Assembly: GCF_900215625.1 (NCBI RefSeq)
Contig: NZ_OBEK01000009.1
Coordinates: 1 to 54,538 of the forward strand
Reading direction: 5' to 3'
Length of the DNA: 54,538 nucleotides
Source: Terribacillus aidingensis
GTDB taxonomy: Bacteria; Bacillota; Bacilli; Bacillales; Amphibacillaceae
In this document: positions 18,697 to 26,559 of the stretch, piece by piece
How the letters are laid out: every line of letters starts with the position of its first letter
Numbering within the stretch: position 1 is the stretch's first letter
The notes under the pieces: model-generated
What the model was told of the DNA's origin: nothing
What the model saw: only the letters and a program-made list of their open reading frames with translations
Databases searched by the model: none
Program-made: the position numbers and the translations under genes

Positions 18697-19110
18697 TTAA
18701 CCTTTTTTAGCGCCTCTGCCACCGCGTTTTGCTTCTGTGTGTTTCTTAAGGGACGCCAGACGGTCCTCTGAATCCTTCAAGAAGCGATTCATTTTTGCTT
18801 CGAAAGTTTCCGTGCGTTCACGGCCGCCGCCATGATTGGACCCTCTATTATTGTTGTTACGGCGTGCTGGAGGCGGATTATCTTTTGCTTTCTTAATAGA
18901 AAGTCCGATCTTTCCGTCCTTCTCATTAATAACTTTGACTGTGATCATATCACCAACAGACAAATGTTCATTAATGTCTTTCACATAATTATCGGCAACC
19001 TCACTAATATGCACAAGACCTGTAGATCCGCCTGGCAGTTCTACGAATGCACCGAAATTAGTAATACCTGTTACCTTACCCTGATACTTGCTGCCTACTT
19101 CAATTGACAT
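18697..19110 (-). CDS. yabR: S1-domain RNA-binding protein YabR
   Basis: 137-aa protein with one S1 RNA-binding domain in the first ~72 residues (GSKYQGKVTGITNFGAFVEL, GLVHISEVADNYV, MITVKVINEKDGKIGLSIK). A basic glycine- and arginine-rich tail with an NNNNRGSNHGGGRER stretch suggests nonspecific RNA contacts. The family relates to general stress protein 13 and is thought to contact ribosomes; exact function unknown. The second GGAG of its Shine-Dalgarno is 10 nt from the ATG. It has its own strong promoter within the end of divIC. Confidence 0.93.
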   Translation of the reverse strand: MSIEVGSKYQGKVTGITNFGAFVELPGGSTGLVHISEVADNYVKDINEHLSVGDMITVKVINEKDGKIGLSIKKAKDNPPPARRNNNNRGSNHGGGRERTETFEAKMNRFLKDSEDRLASLKKHTEAKRGGRGAKKG

Positions 19111-19158
19111 AAAAAAAATGCTCCTCCTTAAAGTTTGAAAGAAATATACTACTTATAT

Positions 19159-19188
19159 ATTATATAAAAGCTTAGAAAAGGGTGTCAA
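19159..19188 (-). promoter_or_regulatory. yabR promoter
   Basis: Near-perfect minus-strand promoter: -35 TTGACA (19183-19188), 18-bp spacer, -10 TATAAT (19159-19164). The -35 overlaps the divIC stop codon, so yabR is uncoupled from divIC transcription. Confidence 0.85.
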
Positions 19189-19565
19189 TAAGAGGGCTCC
19201 TCTTCGGTGATCTTAAATATCGTTTCACCGTCTTTTGAATAAAAATAGTTCGTTCTGGCTATTTCCAGTACATAACTCTTATCATTCAGAAGCTCGATCT
19301 CTTCTTTCAGTTCCTCTTCTTTCTTTTGTAAACTAGCCAACTCTTCTTGTTTCTCTTTGTATTCCGACTGCTTTGCTGAATAGACACCGCGCTGGTGAAT
19401 ATGAAAGCCTATCATCAGTCCAAGCAGAACAACTGCAAAAGCGGCGAACAAGATTAAACGCCGAAAGAGTCTTTTTTGTTTTTTCCGCTGCCGTTCTGTA
19501 TATGCGTCGTATTTCTTCGTATAACTGGACTCCATCTTCGTTACATTTCGTCTCTGTCTTGCCAC
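19185..19565 (-). CDS. divIC: Cell division protein DivIC (FtsB-like)
   Basis: Bitopic division protein that works with FtsL and DivIB at the septum. It has a short basic cytoplasmic N-terminus (RKKQKRLFRR), one membrane span around residues 37-54 and a leucine/glutamate coiled coil (LASLQKKEEELKEEIELL). It ends with the family segment YVLEIARTNYFYSKDGETIF. The open frame runs further upstream, but GTG 19565 has AAGGAGG at 10 nt and gives 126 aa, matching DivIC length. It follows yabQ. Confidence 0.93.
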   Translation of the reverse strand: MARQRRNVTKMESSYTKKYDAYTERQRKKQKRLFRRLILFAAFAVVLLGLMIGFHIHQRGVYSAKQSEYKEKQEELASLQKKEEELKEEIELLNDKSYVLEIARTNYFYSKDGETIFKITEEEPSY

Positions 19566-19572
19566 GCCGGTT

Positions 19573-20172
19573 TTACCTCCTTGATCTGCGCAGTGAATCA
19601 AATACCTTTGCTGCTATATTCTTCATTCTACTATAGATACCTGCTGAAATGGAGTAAATTTTTCGGTACTTTTTTGGTGTCAGCTTCCAAATCAACCGCC
19701 CTATCATACGGATTGGGTACAATAGGATAATAAAAAGCAGCCAAATGAACTTCCATACTAATGTGAGTAATCCTCCAGCCAGTACAAGGAGTCCTTGCAG
19801 AAGCCATCGAAGCGGCGTTAAAACAAGTACATACAAGATACGTTTGACGATGAAGATTATCCTGTAAATCACACGAATAAGCCATTCGAGCACACGCCGA
19901 TAGCTTGTCTGAAATAGAGCTCGATATCCCGCGAATCCGCATATTAGTGCTAGAAGAATATAAAATCGCATTTCTCCCTGATTTACCTGAAACAGCAGGA
20001 AGAATAGCAGCAATGCCTGCAGCAGCCAGAATCCGCATTCCATCACATACCGCATGATAATCTGTTTCTTCCAGTGCCGTTCAAAGCGGCGGAATGTATC
20101 CATGGCTGCTCCAAGATAAATTCCGCCGGCAATCATCGACACAATAGTGAGGAACTGGACGGTAAGCGTCAT
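19573..20172 (-). CDS. yabQ: Spore cortex biosynthesis protein YabQ
   Basis: 199-aa integral membrane protein needed for spore cortex formation and expressed in the mother cell in B. subtilis. The first ~90 residues contain about three hydrophobic segments (FLTIVSMIAGGIYLGAAMDTFRR, CGFWLLQALLLFFLLF, FYILLALICGFAGYRALF). More hydrophobic stretches follow, ending in a basic tail. The start overlaps the yabP stop as ATGA, so the two are coupled. Confidence 0.93.
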   Translation of the reverse strand: MTLTVQFLTIVSMIAGGIYLGAAMDTFRRFERHWKKQIIMRYVMECGFWLLQALLLFFLLFQVNQGEMRFYILLALICGFAGYRALFQTSYRRVLEWLIRVIYRIIFIVKRILYVLVLTPLRWLLQGLLVLAGGLLTLVWKFIWLLFIILLYPIRMIGRLIWKLTPKKYRKIYSISAGIYSRMKNIAAKVFDSLRRSRR

Positions 20173-20453
20173 TTGAAGAGCTTGCTAAAGATTCCTTTAG
20201 CCTTCTCCCCGTGCTGCTCGTCTAAATAAGACAGCTCCTGGATCTTGCCTTTTATTGATACTTTGCCTTCCTGCAAATCAAGATTCTTCATATGCAGGTT
20301 ACTGCCGCGGATGACCATATAACCCATCTCGGTCTGAAGCAGAAACTCCTCGCTATCGAAGCTGTCCACTTCTTTCACACCGCTAATCTCAAGTGTTTTT
20401 CGATTGAACATCTTTATGTCATGATCCGCTTGAACTTTTCGGGTTTGATCCAT
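20169..20453 (-). CDS. yabP: Sporulation protein YabP
   Basis: 94-aa YabP/YqfC-family protein. It is required for normal cortex assembly together with YabQ and is sigma-E controlled in B. subtilis. The family core is visible as LEISGVKEVDSFDSEEFLLQT and MVIRGSNLHMKNLDLQEGKV. A GGGAGG site is 8 nt from the ATG. A CATAGATT resembling a sigma-E -10 lies upstream, but its -35 is poor, so no promoter is claimed. Confidence 0.95.
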   Translation of the reverse strand: MDQTRKVQADHDIKMFNRKTLEISGVKEVDSFDSEEFLLQTEMGYMVIRGSNLHMKNLDLQEGKVSIKGKIQELSYLDEQHGEKAKGIFSKLFK

Positions 20454-20513
20454 CGTTACCGCCTCCCTTTATCCCTAACAATCTATGTGGATAGGGACAA
20501 GGTTAGAACGGCT

Positions 20514-20771
20514 TTATTGAACAGGCTCTTCCTTTTTCACTTTATAGAGTGTTGCAGCATCGTCTTTCTTCACTGCTTCTTTAAGCTGCTGCACTTCAAT
20601 CGTGAGCAGTTTTTGTCCGAAACGAATAGCCATTTCGTCTCCAACAGCCACATTAGTAGATGCTTTCGCTTGGACACCATTAATTGTAATACGTCCTTGA
20701 TCTGCTACTTCTTTTGCCAGTGTCCGTCGTTTAATCAATCGTGATACTTTCAGAAACTTGTCTAATCGCAT
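20514..20771 (-). CDS. rqcP: RqcP, S4-domain ribosome quality-control factor (YabO)
   Basis: 85-aa S4 RNA-binding protein, nearly identical over its first half to B. subtilis YabO/RqcP ([26 protein letters not shown] matches in order). RqcP binds stalled 50S subunits and supports RqcH-directed alanine tailing. Two adjacent ATGs (20774, 20771) are possible; the second matches the family start. The region overlaps the mazG stop (ATGATGA). Confidence 0.96.
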   Translation of the reverse strand: MRLDKFLKVSRLIKRRTLAKEVADQGRITINGVQAKASTNVAVGDEMAIRFGQKLLTIEVQQLKEAVKKDDAATLYKVKKEEPVQ

Positions 20772-22096
20772 CATCGTTCACTTCCTTTATCCGTACTTTG
20801 CTTCTTATCAATCACCTGATGCAGTGCGATTTCTGGGTTTATCTTATGATAGCCTGCATAGGATGCAATAGCAAACAGAATCTCTCCAATTGCCGTTTCA
20901 TACTGCTCGCTCTGCTCCTCTTTCCCATCCAGCTTTGCTAGCAGCTGATCAATATCAGACACAGTTATCTTTTTTGCTTTTCCTAACTTCGCAGCTTTCA
21001 TTAACTGAGGCACCATCGCTTCTTCTTCCGTATGCGTGCGACCTTGCTCTTTCTTTTCTTCTTGCTTGATGGCTGCCCAACTATCGCGCAGCTCTTCTTC
21101 TGTTTCTAACACTTCATCACCAAACACATGCGGATGACGGCGAATCATTTTTTCTGTTACGCTTCGAATCACATCATCAATCGTGAAGTACCCTTCACCT
21201 TCCCCGATTTGGCTATGCAGCATAACTTGAAGCAGCACATCTCCGAGCTCTTCAATCAGATTCTCATCATCTTCCTTGTTAATCGCATCAATTAATTCAT
21301 ATGCCTCTTCAATTACATAACGGCGTAAGGATGTATGTGTTTGTTTTTGATCCCATGGACAGCCATTCGGCCCTCGCAATGTCCGGATGACGTCATGAAG
21401 TCGATAAAATTTATGATTTAATTCCAATGAAATAGCCGGCGGTACATAAACACTCATCAGATTACTGAACGCTACACTTCTGTCCAGTTCCTCCAGCGCT
21501 ACGGTTTTGATGCTTTCATTCGAACTGCCTACAGCATCCACAATCGTTACCGGGTATTCCGGCGGAAGATCTTCCAATAATTCCAGCTTCACTTCTGATG
21601 CTACCATTTGATCATATACCTGACAGAAGATTAGATGCTGCCTGTACTCGAGTTCATCTCGGCGGAAGGATGTGGCATCTACGAACTGAAAGCCATCAAT
21701 CGGATCAATCTGAAGGACAGAGAATAAGTCATCCAAAAAGCTCTGGCCGCCAATGATTTTCACATCTACTTCTTGCTGTGCCAGCAGCAGCTGTACTGTT
21801 TTTTCTGCCAGCATCGGATGTCCGGGCACTGCATAGATAATTGAACCTTCCTCTGCTTCCCGAAACAAGCTGTTGGCTATCTCTTCATACACCGTCTGGA
21901 AATCTGGATATTGTTCATATATCTCATCATACGAATGGAACGTCACACCTTCTTCTTGCAATGTCTGGACGACTGGATGGTCCTTCGTCCTCACAAAAAC
22001 AGGGTTTGCCTGCTCCTTTAATTTTCGGTAGATTCCGAGTGACAGCTGATTAATGTCGCCGCCGCCAAGGCCGACCACTTCTATTGTATGTTTCAT
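20771..22096 (-). CDS. mazG: MazG-family NTP pyrophosphohydrolase with N-terminal methylase-like domain (YabN)
   Basis: Two-domain protein. The N-terminal ~210 residues resemble a SAM-dependent tetrapyrrole (CobA-type) methylase, opening with [15 protein letters not shown] and containing [15 protein letters not shown]. The C-terminal part is a MazG NTP-PPase with [20 protein letters not shown], the EEAYEL metal-binding glutamates and [14 protein letters not shown]. MazG removes non-canonical NTPs; the role of the methylase-like domain is not established. At 441 aa it is shorter than B. subtilis YabN (~489). Its ATG overlaps the yabM stop. Confidence 0.94.
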   Translation of the reverse strand: MKHTIEVVGLGGGDINQLSLGIYRKLKEQANPVFVRTKDHPVVQTLQEEGVTFHSYDEIYEQYPDFQTVYEEIANSLFREAEEGSIIYAVPGHPMLAEKTVQLLLAQQEVDVKIIGGQSFLDDLFSVLQIDPIDGFQFVDATSFRRDELEYRQHLIFCQVYDQMVASEVKLELLEDLPPEYPVTIVDAVGSSNESIKTVALEELDRSVAFSNLMSVYVPPAISLELNHKFYRLHDVIRTLRGPNGCPWDQKQTHTSLRRYVIEEAYELIDAINKEDDENLIEELGDVLLQVMLHSQIGEGEGYFTIDDVIRSVTEKMIRRHPHVFGDEVLETEEELRDSWAAIKQEEKKEQGRTHTEEEAMVPQLMKAAKLGKAKKITVSDIDQLLAKLDGKEEQSEQYETAIGEILFAIASYAGYHKINPEIALHQVIDKKQSTDKGSER

Positions 22097-23673
22097 TTTC
22101 TTGTTCTCCCTTCCAATCGCAGCAAATATCGGCTGAATGGTAATGCCTTTAATTCAGATCGGCTGAACGCCTTTGTCTTAATTAACGTTATAGCATACAG
22201 CAATGCACCTGTTATGACTGCGAACATAACATATACCAATAACAAAATTCGTGTTTTCACGTGAAACAATTCGACAGCAGCTGCATATAACATACCAACT
22301 GCGACAACCATGGCCAGCAGTCCGACAAATAAACTCCTCCAGGGCAGCTTGAACAGTTTTATATCCGGTATATAACGGTGAAGCAAATACATATTAGCAG
22401 CCAAGATGCAGGTCACAGTCATAACGGTTGCTATAGAAGCACCCATAATACCCCACATCGGGACAAGCCAATCATTCAGCATCCACTTGATTAACAACCC
22501 GACAGCAATGACAGCAGCTGTATGCTTCCATTTCCCTAATGTCTCCAGCATGGAAGCGGTTGTTAGTGTGAGTGAGCACACAAAGATTGTGAGCATAAAT
22601 ACTTGCAACGTATATGTACCAAGATCCTCTTTAAAGAGCAATCTGTTAACTAACGGAAAAAGACTTATTAAACCGGCAGCAGCAGCGATGGACAATAAGA
22701 AGCTAAGTTTCCAACCGCTATGCAGCAGAGCAATAACAGATGCTCGCTCGTCCAGCAGCTGTTTTTTCGTAATAGATGGCACAAATGCCAGCGCCAGAGA
22801 AGAACCTACTACAATTCCCAGCTGAACTAACGGCTGCCCACGGTCATATATTCCTTTCCATTCACGCGCTTCCTCTAAACTAAACCCATGCTCCAGCAAG
22901 CCAGATACAAGTGTAAACGCGTCTGCAAACTGCAGCAGAAGCAATAGCATATAGTTTAGACAAATAAAAAAGCCATATACGAAAATCGTTTTTATAACAT
23001 GGACCCACGCTAGCGACTGCTTCACAGAAGAGATAATCGGTTCCTGCTTTATAAAAAAACAAAGTACCACAATGCCGCAGCAAGCTCCTGCTAATGATGC
23101 TAGCGCCGCTTTCGCTCCAATCACATATAAATCACTTCCGCCGCGAACGAGCAGGAACGTAACAACCAGAATCAACCCTACTCGGATAAGCTGCTCTACT
23201 ACTTGCGAGACAGCTGTCGGCGTCATATTCTGCTTGCCTTGATAAACTCCTCTTAAGATAGCTGTAAACGGCACCGCCAGAAAGATAAAAGACGACGCTT
23301 GAAGCGGGACCTTCAGAGCGGAATCTCCCATAAGTTCAGCTATGTGCGGTGCTGCTGTATATAAGAAGGCAGATGTTAAAGCGGCCAAAAGAAACAAAAA
23401 AGCACCAAGCGGCACGTAGAACGAACGAAGAGACGGCAGCTGCTTCGGATATTGTTCAGATACTAGCCGAGATACCGCAGCTGGAATTCCATATAAAGCT
23501 ATGCTTGCCGCAATACCTAGAAAAGGATATACCTGCTGGTAAATGTAGAATCCTTTATCACCTACAATATTTTGGAACGGGACACGATAACCCGCACTTA
23601 AGATCTTACTAATCAATCCAGCGACTGCCAGGATAAACGCTCCATGGAAAAGCCGCTTCATTCCTAACCCCAT
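22093..23673 (-). CDS. yabM: SpoVB/MurJ-like flippase YabM
   Basis: 526-aa MOP-superfamily membrane protein with about 14 predicted spans. The N-terminus LISKILSAGYRVPFQNIVGDKG.F is typical of the SpoVB/YabM branch of lipid-linked oligosaccharide flippases. Likely moves a peptidoglycan or polysaccharide precursor across the membrane; which one is not known. ATG 23673 has GGGGG at good distance; ATG 23661 has AGGA directly against it and is less likely. It is first in the yabM-mazG-rqcP-yabP-yabQ-divIC chain. Confidence 0.92.
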   Translation of the reverse strand: MGLGMKRLFHGAFILAVAGLISKILSAGYRVPFQNIVGDKGFYIYQQVYPFLGIAASIALYGIPAAVSRLVSEQYPKQLPSLRSFYVPLGAFLFLLAALTSAFLYTAAPHIAELMGDSALKVPLQASSFIFLAVPFTAILRGVYQGKQNMTPTAVSQVVEQLIRVGLILVVTFLLVRGGSDLYVIGAKAALASLAGACCGIVVLCFFIKQEPIISSVKQSLAWVHVIKTIFVYGFFICLNYMLLLLLQFADAFTLVSGLLEHGFSLEEAREWKGIYDRGQPLVQLGIVVGSSLALAFVPSITKKQLLDERASVIALLHSGWKLSFLLSIAAAAGLISLFPLVNRLLFKEDLGTYTLQVFMLTIFVCSLTLTTASMLETLGKWKHTAAVIAVGLLIKWMLNDWLVPMWGIMGASIATVMTVTCILAANMYLLHRYIPDIKLFKLPWRSLFVGLLAMVVAVGMLYAAAVELFHVKTRILLLVYVMFAVITGALLYAITLIKTKAFSRSELKALPFSRYLLRLEGRTRK

Positions 23674-23728
23674 GCACTAATTCCCCCAACCTTTTCTATT
23701 GGGATTATACCACGTAGCGTTATGTCAA

Positions 23729-23761
23729 ATCTTGCTTTATCTTTGCGCAAGATTCTATACG
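23729..23761 (+). promoter_or_regulatory. Promoter and inverted repeat of the inserted MFS gene
   Basis: Plus-strand -35 TTGCTT (23732-23737), 18-bp spacer and -10 TATACG (23756-23761). A 7-bp inverted repeat ATCTTGC/GCAAGAT (23729-23735 and 23747-23753) overlays the -35 and spacer and could be an operator. Confidence 0.5.
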
Positions 23762-23804
23762 ACGAAACCCTTTCTGGGCTATATGCTGAACAGGAGGTGA
23801 GTAT

Positions 23805-25019
23805 ATGTATAGAGATATTTGGAAGAACCGTCATGTAATCTATTACTTCTCAGGAGGTGCTGTATCACAAATTGGCAATGTCTTATCTGGCTTAGGCTTT
23901 TTATTTCTCGCATACCGTCTGACAGAATCAAATGTGCAGACTACATGTATAGCAATTGCAGAAACAGTGCCGTATCTTATGTTCGGCTTGATTGGCGGAG
24001 CAGCAGCAGATGTAATGAATAGAAAAAAGATGATGATTATGATGGATTTATTGCGCTTTGGAATTACAAGCGTCACTGTTATTTTATATTTTCAGGATTG
24101 GCTGAACTTTTATCATCTATTAACAGGCAGTTTCCTGCTCCAATGCAGCGGATGCTTTTTTAATCCTGCTCATCGGGCTGTTCTGCCAGAGCTTGTTAAA
24201 GAGAGGCAGCTTCCGGCTGCGAATAGTGCGTGGGACACTATACAGCGATCAGCTTCCTTAGCAGGTCCGATTTTGGCTGTCTGGATGCTGGCAAAAGGTG
24301 ATATCGTATATCTATTTATAGCAGATGCTTTATCATTTGCTATAAGCGCTGTCTGTATTTCTCGTTTACCACCCATACCTCGTTTAACCAAACAAGAAAG
24401 CCTCTCTTTATCTTCTTTGTATAAATCTATGTGGGCGTTTGTGCAATACGGGAAAAACAATTCCGTGCTGGTACGGCTGTTTTCCATCACTTTCTTGGTC
24501 GTCTTTTTCAATACATGGGTGTGGCAAGTAGGGATGCTGCTTGCTTTCGAGGAGATTACAACAAACGGGGAGCGTTGGTTTAATGCCTTACAGATATTTT
24601 ATGGTATCGCAGCTACCATCATCAGTGTTCTCCTCCCTTATCTGCTAAATCAGCTGAACATGAAAAAGTATCTTATCGGAAGTATCATATGGGGGCTGGG
24701 TATCAGCTTAATAGGATTTGTATATGAGCTTCCATTTTTCTTTATTGGCGCGCTGCTCATTGGAATTGGTCTTCCAATCAGCAGTTTGACGAGAGTTTAT
24801 CTTATCCAAACTTCTGTACCTAAATCGATGCTAGGGAGAGCTTTTAGTACAAATACGGTTTTGCTTTATGCAGCTAACACATTGTCCTTGAGTATTTATG
24901 CTAGTCTATTACCCGTGTTATCTATTCGAATGTTCATGTTAATAAGCGGATTGGCTATTCTGTTGGTCGTGTGCCTCTATGTTTTCAACAGTCTCTTTCG
25001 GAAATCACCTGGTGTCTGA
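23805..25019 (+). CDS. MFS transporter (enterobactin-exporter-like, 12 TM)
   Basis: 404-aa major facilitator resembling the EntS/MFS_3 group. The N-terminus is YFSGGAVSQIGNVLSGLGFLFLAY, with the loop 2-3 motif GGAAADVMNRKKMM and alternating hydrophobic segments to the C-terminus. AGGAGG precedes the ATG at 7-8 nt. Substrate unknown; siderophore or drug export is possible from family membership. It is on the plus strand among minus-strand genes, between yabM and spoVT, where B. subtilis has no such gene. Its last 43 bp overlap the convergent AraC gene. Confidence 0.88.
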   Translation: MYRDIWKNRHVIYYFSGGAVSQIGNVLSGLGFLFLAYRLTESNVQTTCIAIAETVPYLMFGLIGGAAADVMNRKKMMIMMDLLRFGITSVTVILYFQDWLNFYHLLTGSFLLQCSGCFFNPAHRAVLPELVKERQLPAANSAWDTIQRSASLAGPILAVWMLAKGDIVYLFIADALSFAISAVCISRLPPIPRLTKQESLSLSSLYKSMWAFVQYGKNNSVLVRLFSITFLVVFFNTWVWQVGMLLAFEEITTNGERWFNALQIFYGIAATIISVLLPYLLNQLNMKKYLIGSIIWGLGISLIGFVYELPFFFIGALLIGIGLPISSLTRVYLIQTSVPKSMLGRAFSTNTVLLYAANTLSLSIYASLLPVLSIRMFMLISGLAILLVVCLYVFNSLFRKSPGV

Positions 25020-25780
25020 CCATAGAGCCGCCGAAACACCGTATGATAAGCAGCTGCATTTTTAAAACCAACTTCTAATGCAATTGTAAGGATGGAGGCA
25101 TCTGTCTGCTGCAGCAGCCGCTGGCTTTTCACGACACGGAGTATTTGCAGCCAGCTGTAGGGAGTCAGACCTGTTTCCTTTTTGAAGTGGTGGCTAAACT
25201 GATACTTTCCTAACGAAGTCAATGCCACCATATCATCTAATGTCCAATCCTGTTCATAACTCTGCTTCAATGCATCCAGTACTACAAATATCGACGGATC
25301 GTATCCCTCTATATTCCAATTTTCGGCATGTGCGCCTGGAACAAGCCGAAGCAGCAGCAACGCAAGCTGGATTAAACTGTTCTCCATCCAAAAGCGCTGC
25401 TCCGTTTCTGTCGTTTGCATTTGTAAATACAAGCGAGTCGTGTCCACCCACTGATGAATCAGAGGATGCTTAAATACAATTTTTGCGAAGAAAGGATCTG
25501 AGGCTGTAATGCCAACTTCCCTAGCTACGTCCGACAAGAATGCTGGACTTAATTCTACAATCCATTTCTCAGAGGTATGAAAGAGCTGCTTATGAATAAC
25601 GTGCGGGTTAAGGAGGAGCGATTCACCGGCGGTAAGCTCCATGTCCTGTTCTGTGAACTGATAGACAGATCTCCCGTTAGGACTGAATAGCAGTTTGTAG
25701 CTAAGATCATCACGCCAGATTCTCTCTCCCAGCAAGCTTTTGCGCCATAACAAAAGGCCGTTTTGATGTTCTAGTATCAT
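24977..25780 (-). CDS. AraC-family transcriptional regulator
   Basis: 267-aa regulator. The N-terminal ~150 residues look like a cupin-type ligand-binding domain (ELTAGESLLLNPHVIHKQL). The C-terminal ~100 residues carry two helix-turn-helix motifs, the second ILTIALEVGFKNAAAYHTVFRRLYGQTPG, matching the AraC signature. A G-rich site (GGGGGGGAC) precedes the ATG. It converges with the MFS gene and overlaps its 3' end by 43 bp, so the pair was probably acquired together. Control of the MFS gene by this protein is inferred. Confidence 0.92.
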   Translation of the reverse strand: MILEHQNGLLLWRKSLLGERIWRDDLSYKLLFSPNGRSVYQFTEQDMELTAGESLLLNPHVIHKQLFHTSEKWIVELSPAFLSDVAREVGITASDPFFAKIVFKHPLIHQWVDTTRLYLQMQTTETEQRFWMENSLIQLALLLLRLVPGAHAENWNIEGYDPSIFVVLDALKQSYEQDWTLDDMVALTSLGKYQFSHHFKKETGLTPYSWLQILRVVKSQRLLQQTDASILTIALEVGFKNAAAYHTVFRRLYGQTPGDFRKRLLKT

Positions 25781-25813
25781 GACGTCCCCCCCTTCTCTTC
25801 AACAGCTTAGCAT

Positions 25814-25849
25814 AAAAAAGAATCCCGCAGCATATCAGCTGCGGAATTC
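25814..25849 (-). terminator. Terminator after spoVT
   Basis: A 12-bp stem (25820-25831 with 25838-25849) and six Us on the minus strand, 18 nt past the spoVT stop. Confidence 0.92.
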
Positions 25850-25866
25850 CTATGATTTCAGATTCA

Positions 25867-26403
25867 TTATTCCATTTGTCTCGCAAGGAAGTTAGCAGCA
25901 GTTTCTGCAGCTTTTTCCTCTACCGTGCTTAATTCACCGTCATTACGACTGACAATGACAACACAGCCAATTGGATCACCGCTGGCAATAATAGGACTGA
26001 CTACATATGCCTGTATTTCATCATCTTTTCCTTCTACAAGCTCAACATTTCCCGATTGATTGTAAACAGCAGTTGCTCTGTCCTGCATTGCCTTTTCGAT
26101 AACTTCTCCAATACCTTTGTTCATGTATTCTTTCTTCGATTCGCCTGCAACTGCGATATATTCGTCACGGTCACAGATCATAACACCATGATTAATTGTA
26201 GTAAATAGCGCTTCCGCGTATTCTTTTGCGAAGTCACCTAATTCACTGATAGGTGAGTACTTTTTTAGAATCACTTCTCCATCACGATCAACAAAGATCT
26301 CTAGCGGATCTCCTTCTCGAATGCGCAGTGTCCGGCGTATTTCCTTCGGGATAACAACACGTCCCAAGTCATCAATTCTGCGTACGATTCCTGTAGCCTT
26401 CAT
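25867..26403 (-). CDS. spoVT: Stage V sporulation protein T
   Basis: Forespore transcription factor that tunes sigma-G genes. The N-terminal swapped-hairpin AbrB DNA-binding domain is seen as GIVRRIDDLGRVVIPKEIRRTLRIREGDPLEIF. The C-terminal ~120 residues form a GAF-like domain (MICDRDEYIAVAG, GCVVIVSRNDG). At 178 aa it is full length. GAGAGG lies 9 nt from the ATG. A sigma-G promoter at 26493-26522 agrees with its known forespore expression. Confidence 0.98.
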   Translation of the reverse strand: MKATGIVRRIDDLGRVVIPKEIRRTLRIREGDPLEIFVDRDGEVILKKYSPISELGDFAKEYAEALFTTINHGVMICDRDEYIAVAGESKKEYMNKGIGEVIEKAMQDRATAVYNQSGNVELVEGKDDEIQAYVVSPIIASGDPIGCVVIVSRNDGELSTVEEKAAETAANFLARQME

Positions 26404-26492
26404 CTTCCATTGCCTCTCTTTCTGTATCCTAAGCTGCTCTGGGGTATTTTCTACTTATTATGAAGAAAAGAAGAATTCACCAGTTGTGATGT

Positions 26493-26522
26493 TAGTATGA
26501 TACACATTGGCATAACTATTCA
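26493..26522 (-). promoter_or_regulatory. sigma-G promoter of spoVT
   Basis: Minus-strand TGAATA (26517-26522), 17-bp spacer and CATACTA (26493-26499) match the sigma-G consensus at both elements. The start would be about 80 nt upstream of spoVT. Confidence 0.8.
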
Positions 26523-26559
26523 ATTTCCTGCCAAATTTTTCGAGGACAATGATAAGACT

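Noticed and set aside
20454-20513. sigma-E promoter before yabP
   Set aside because: CATAGATT resembles a sigma-E -10, but the -35 at the right distance does not fit.
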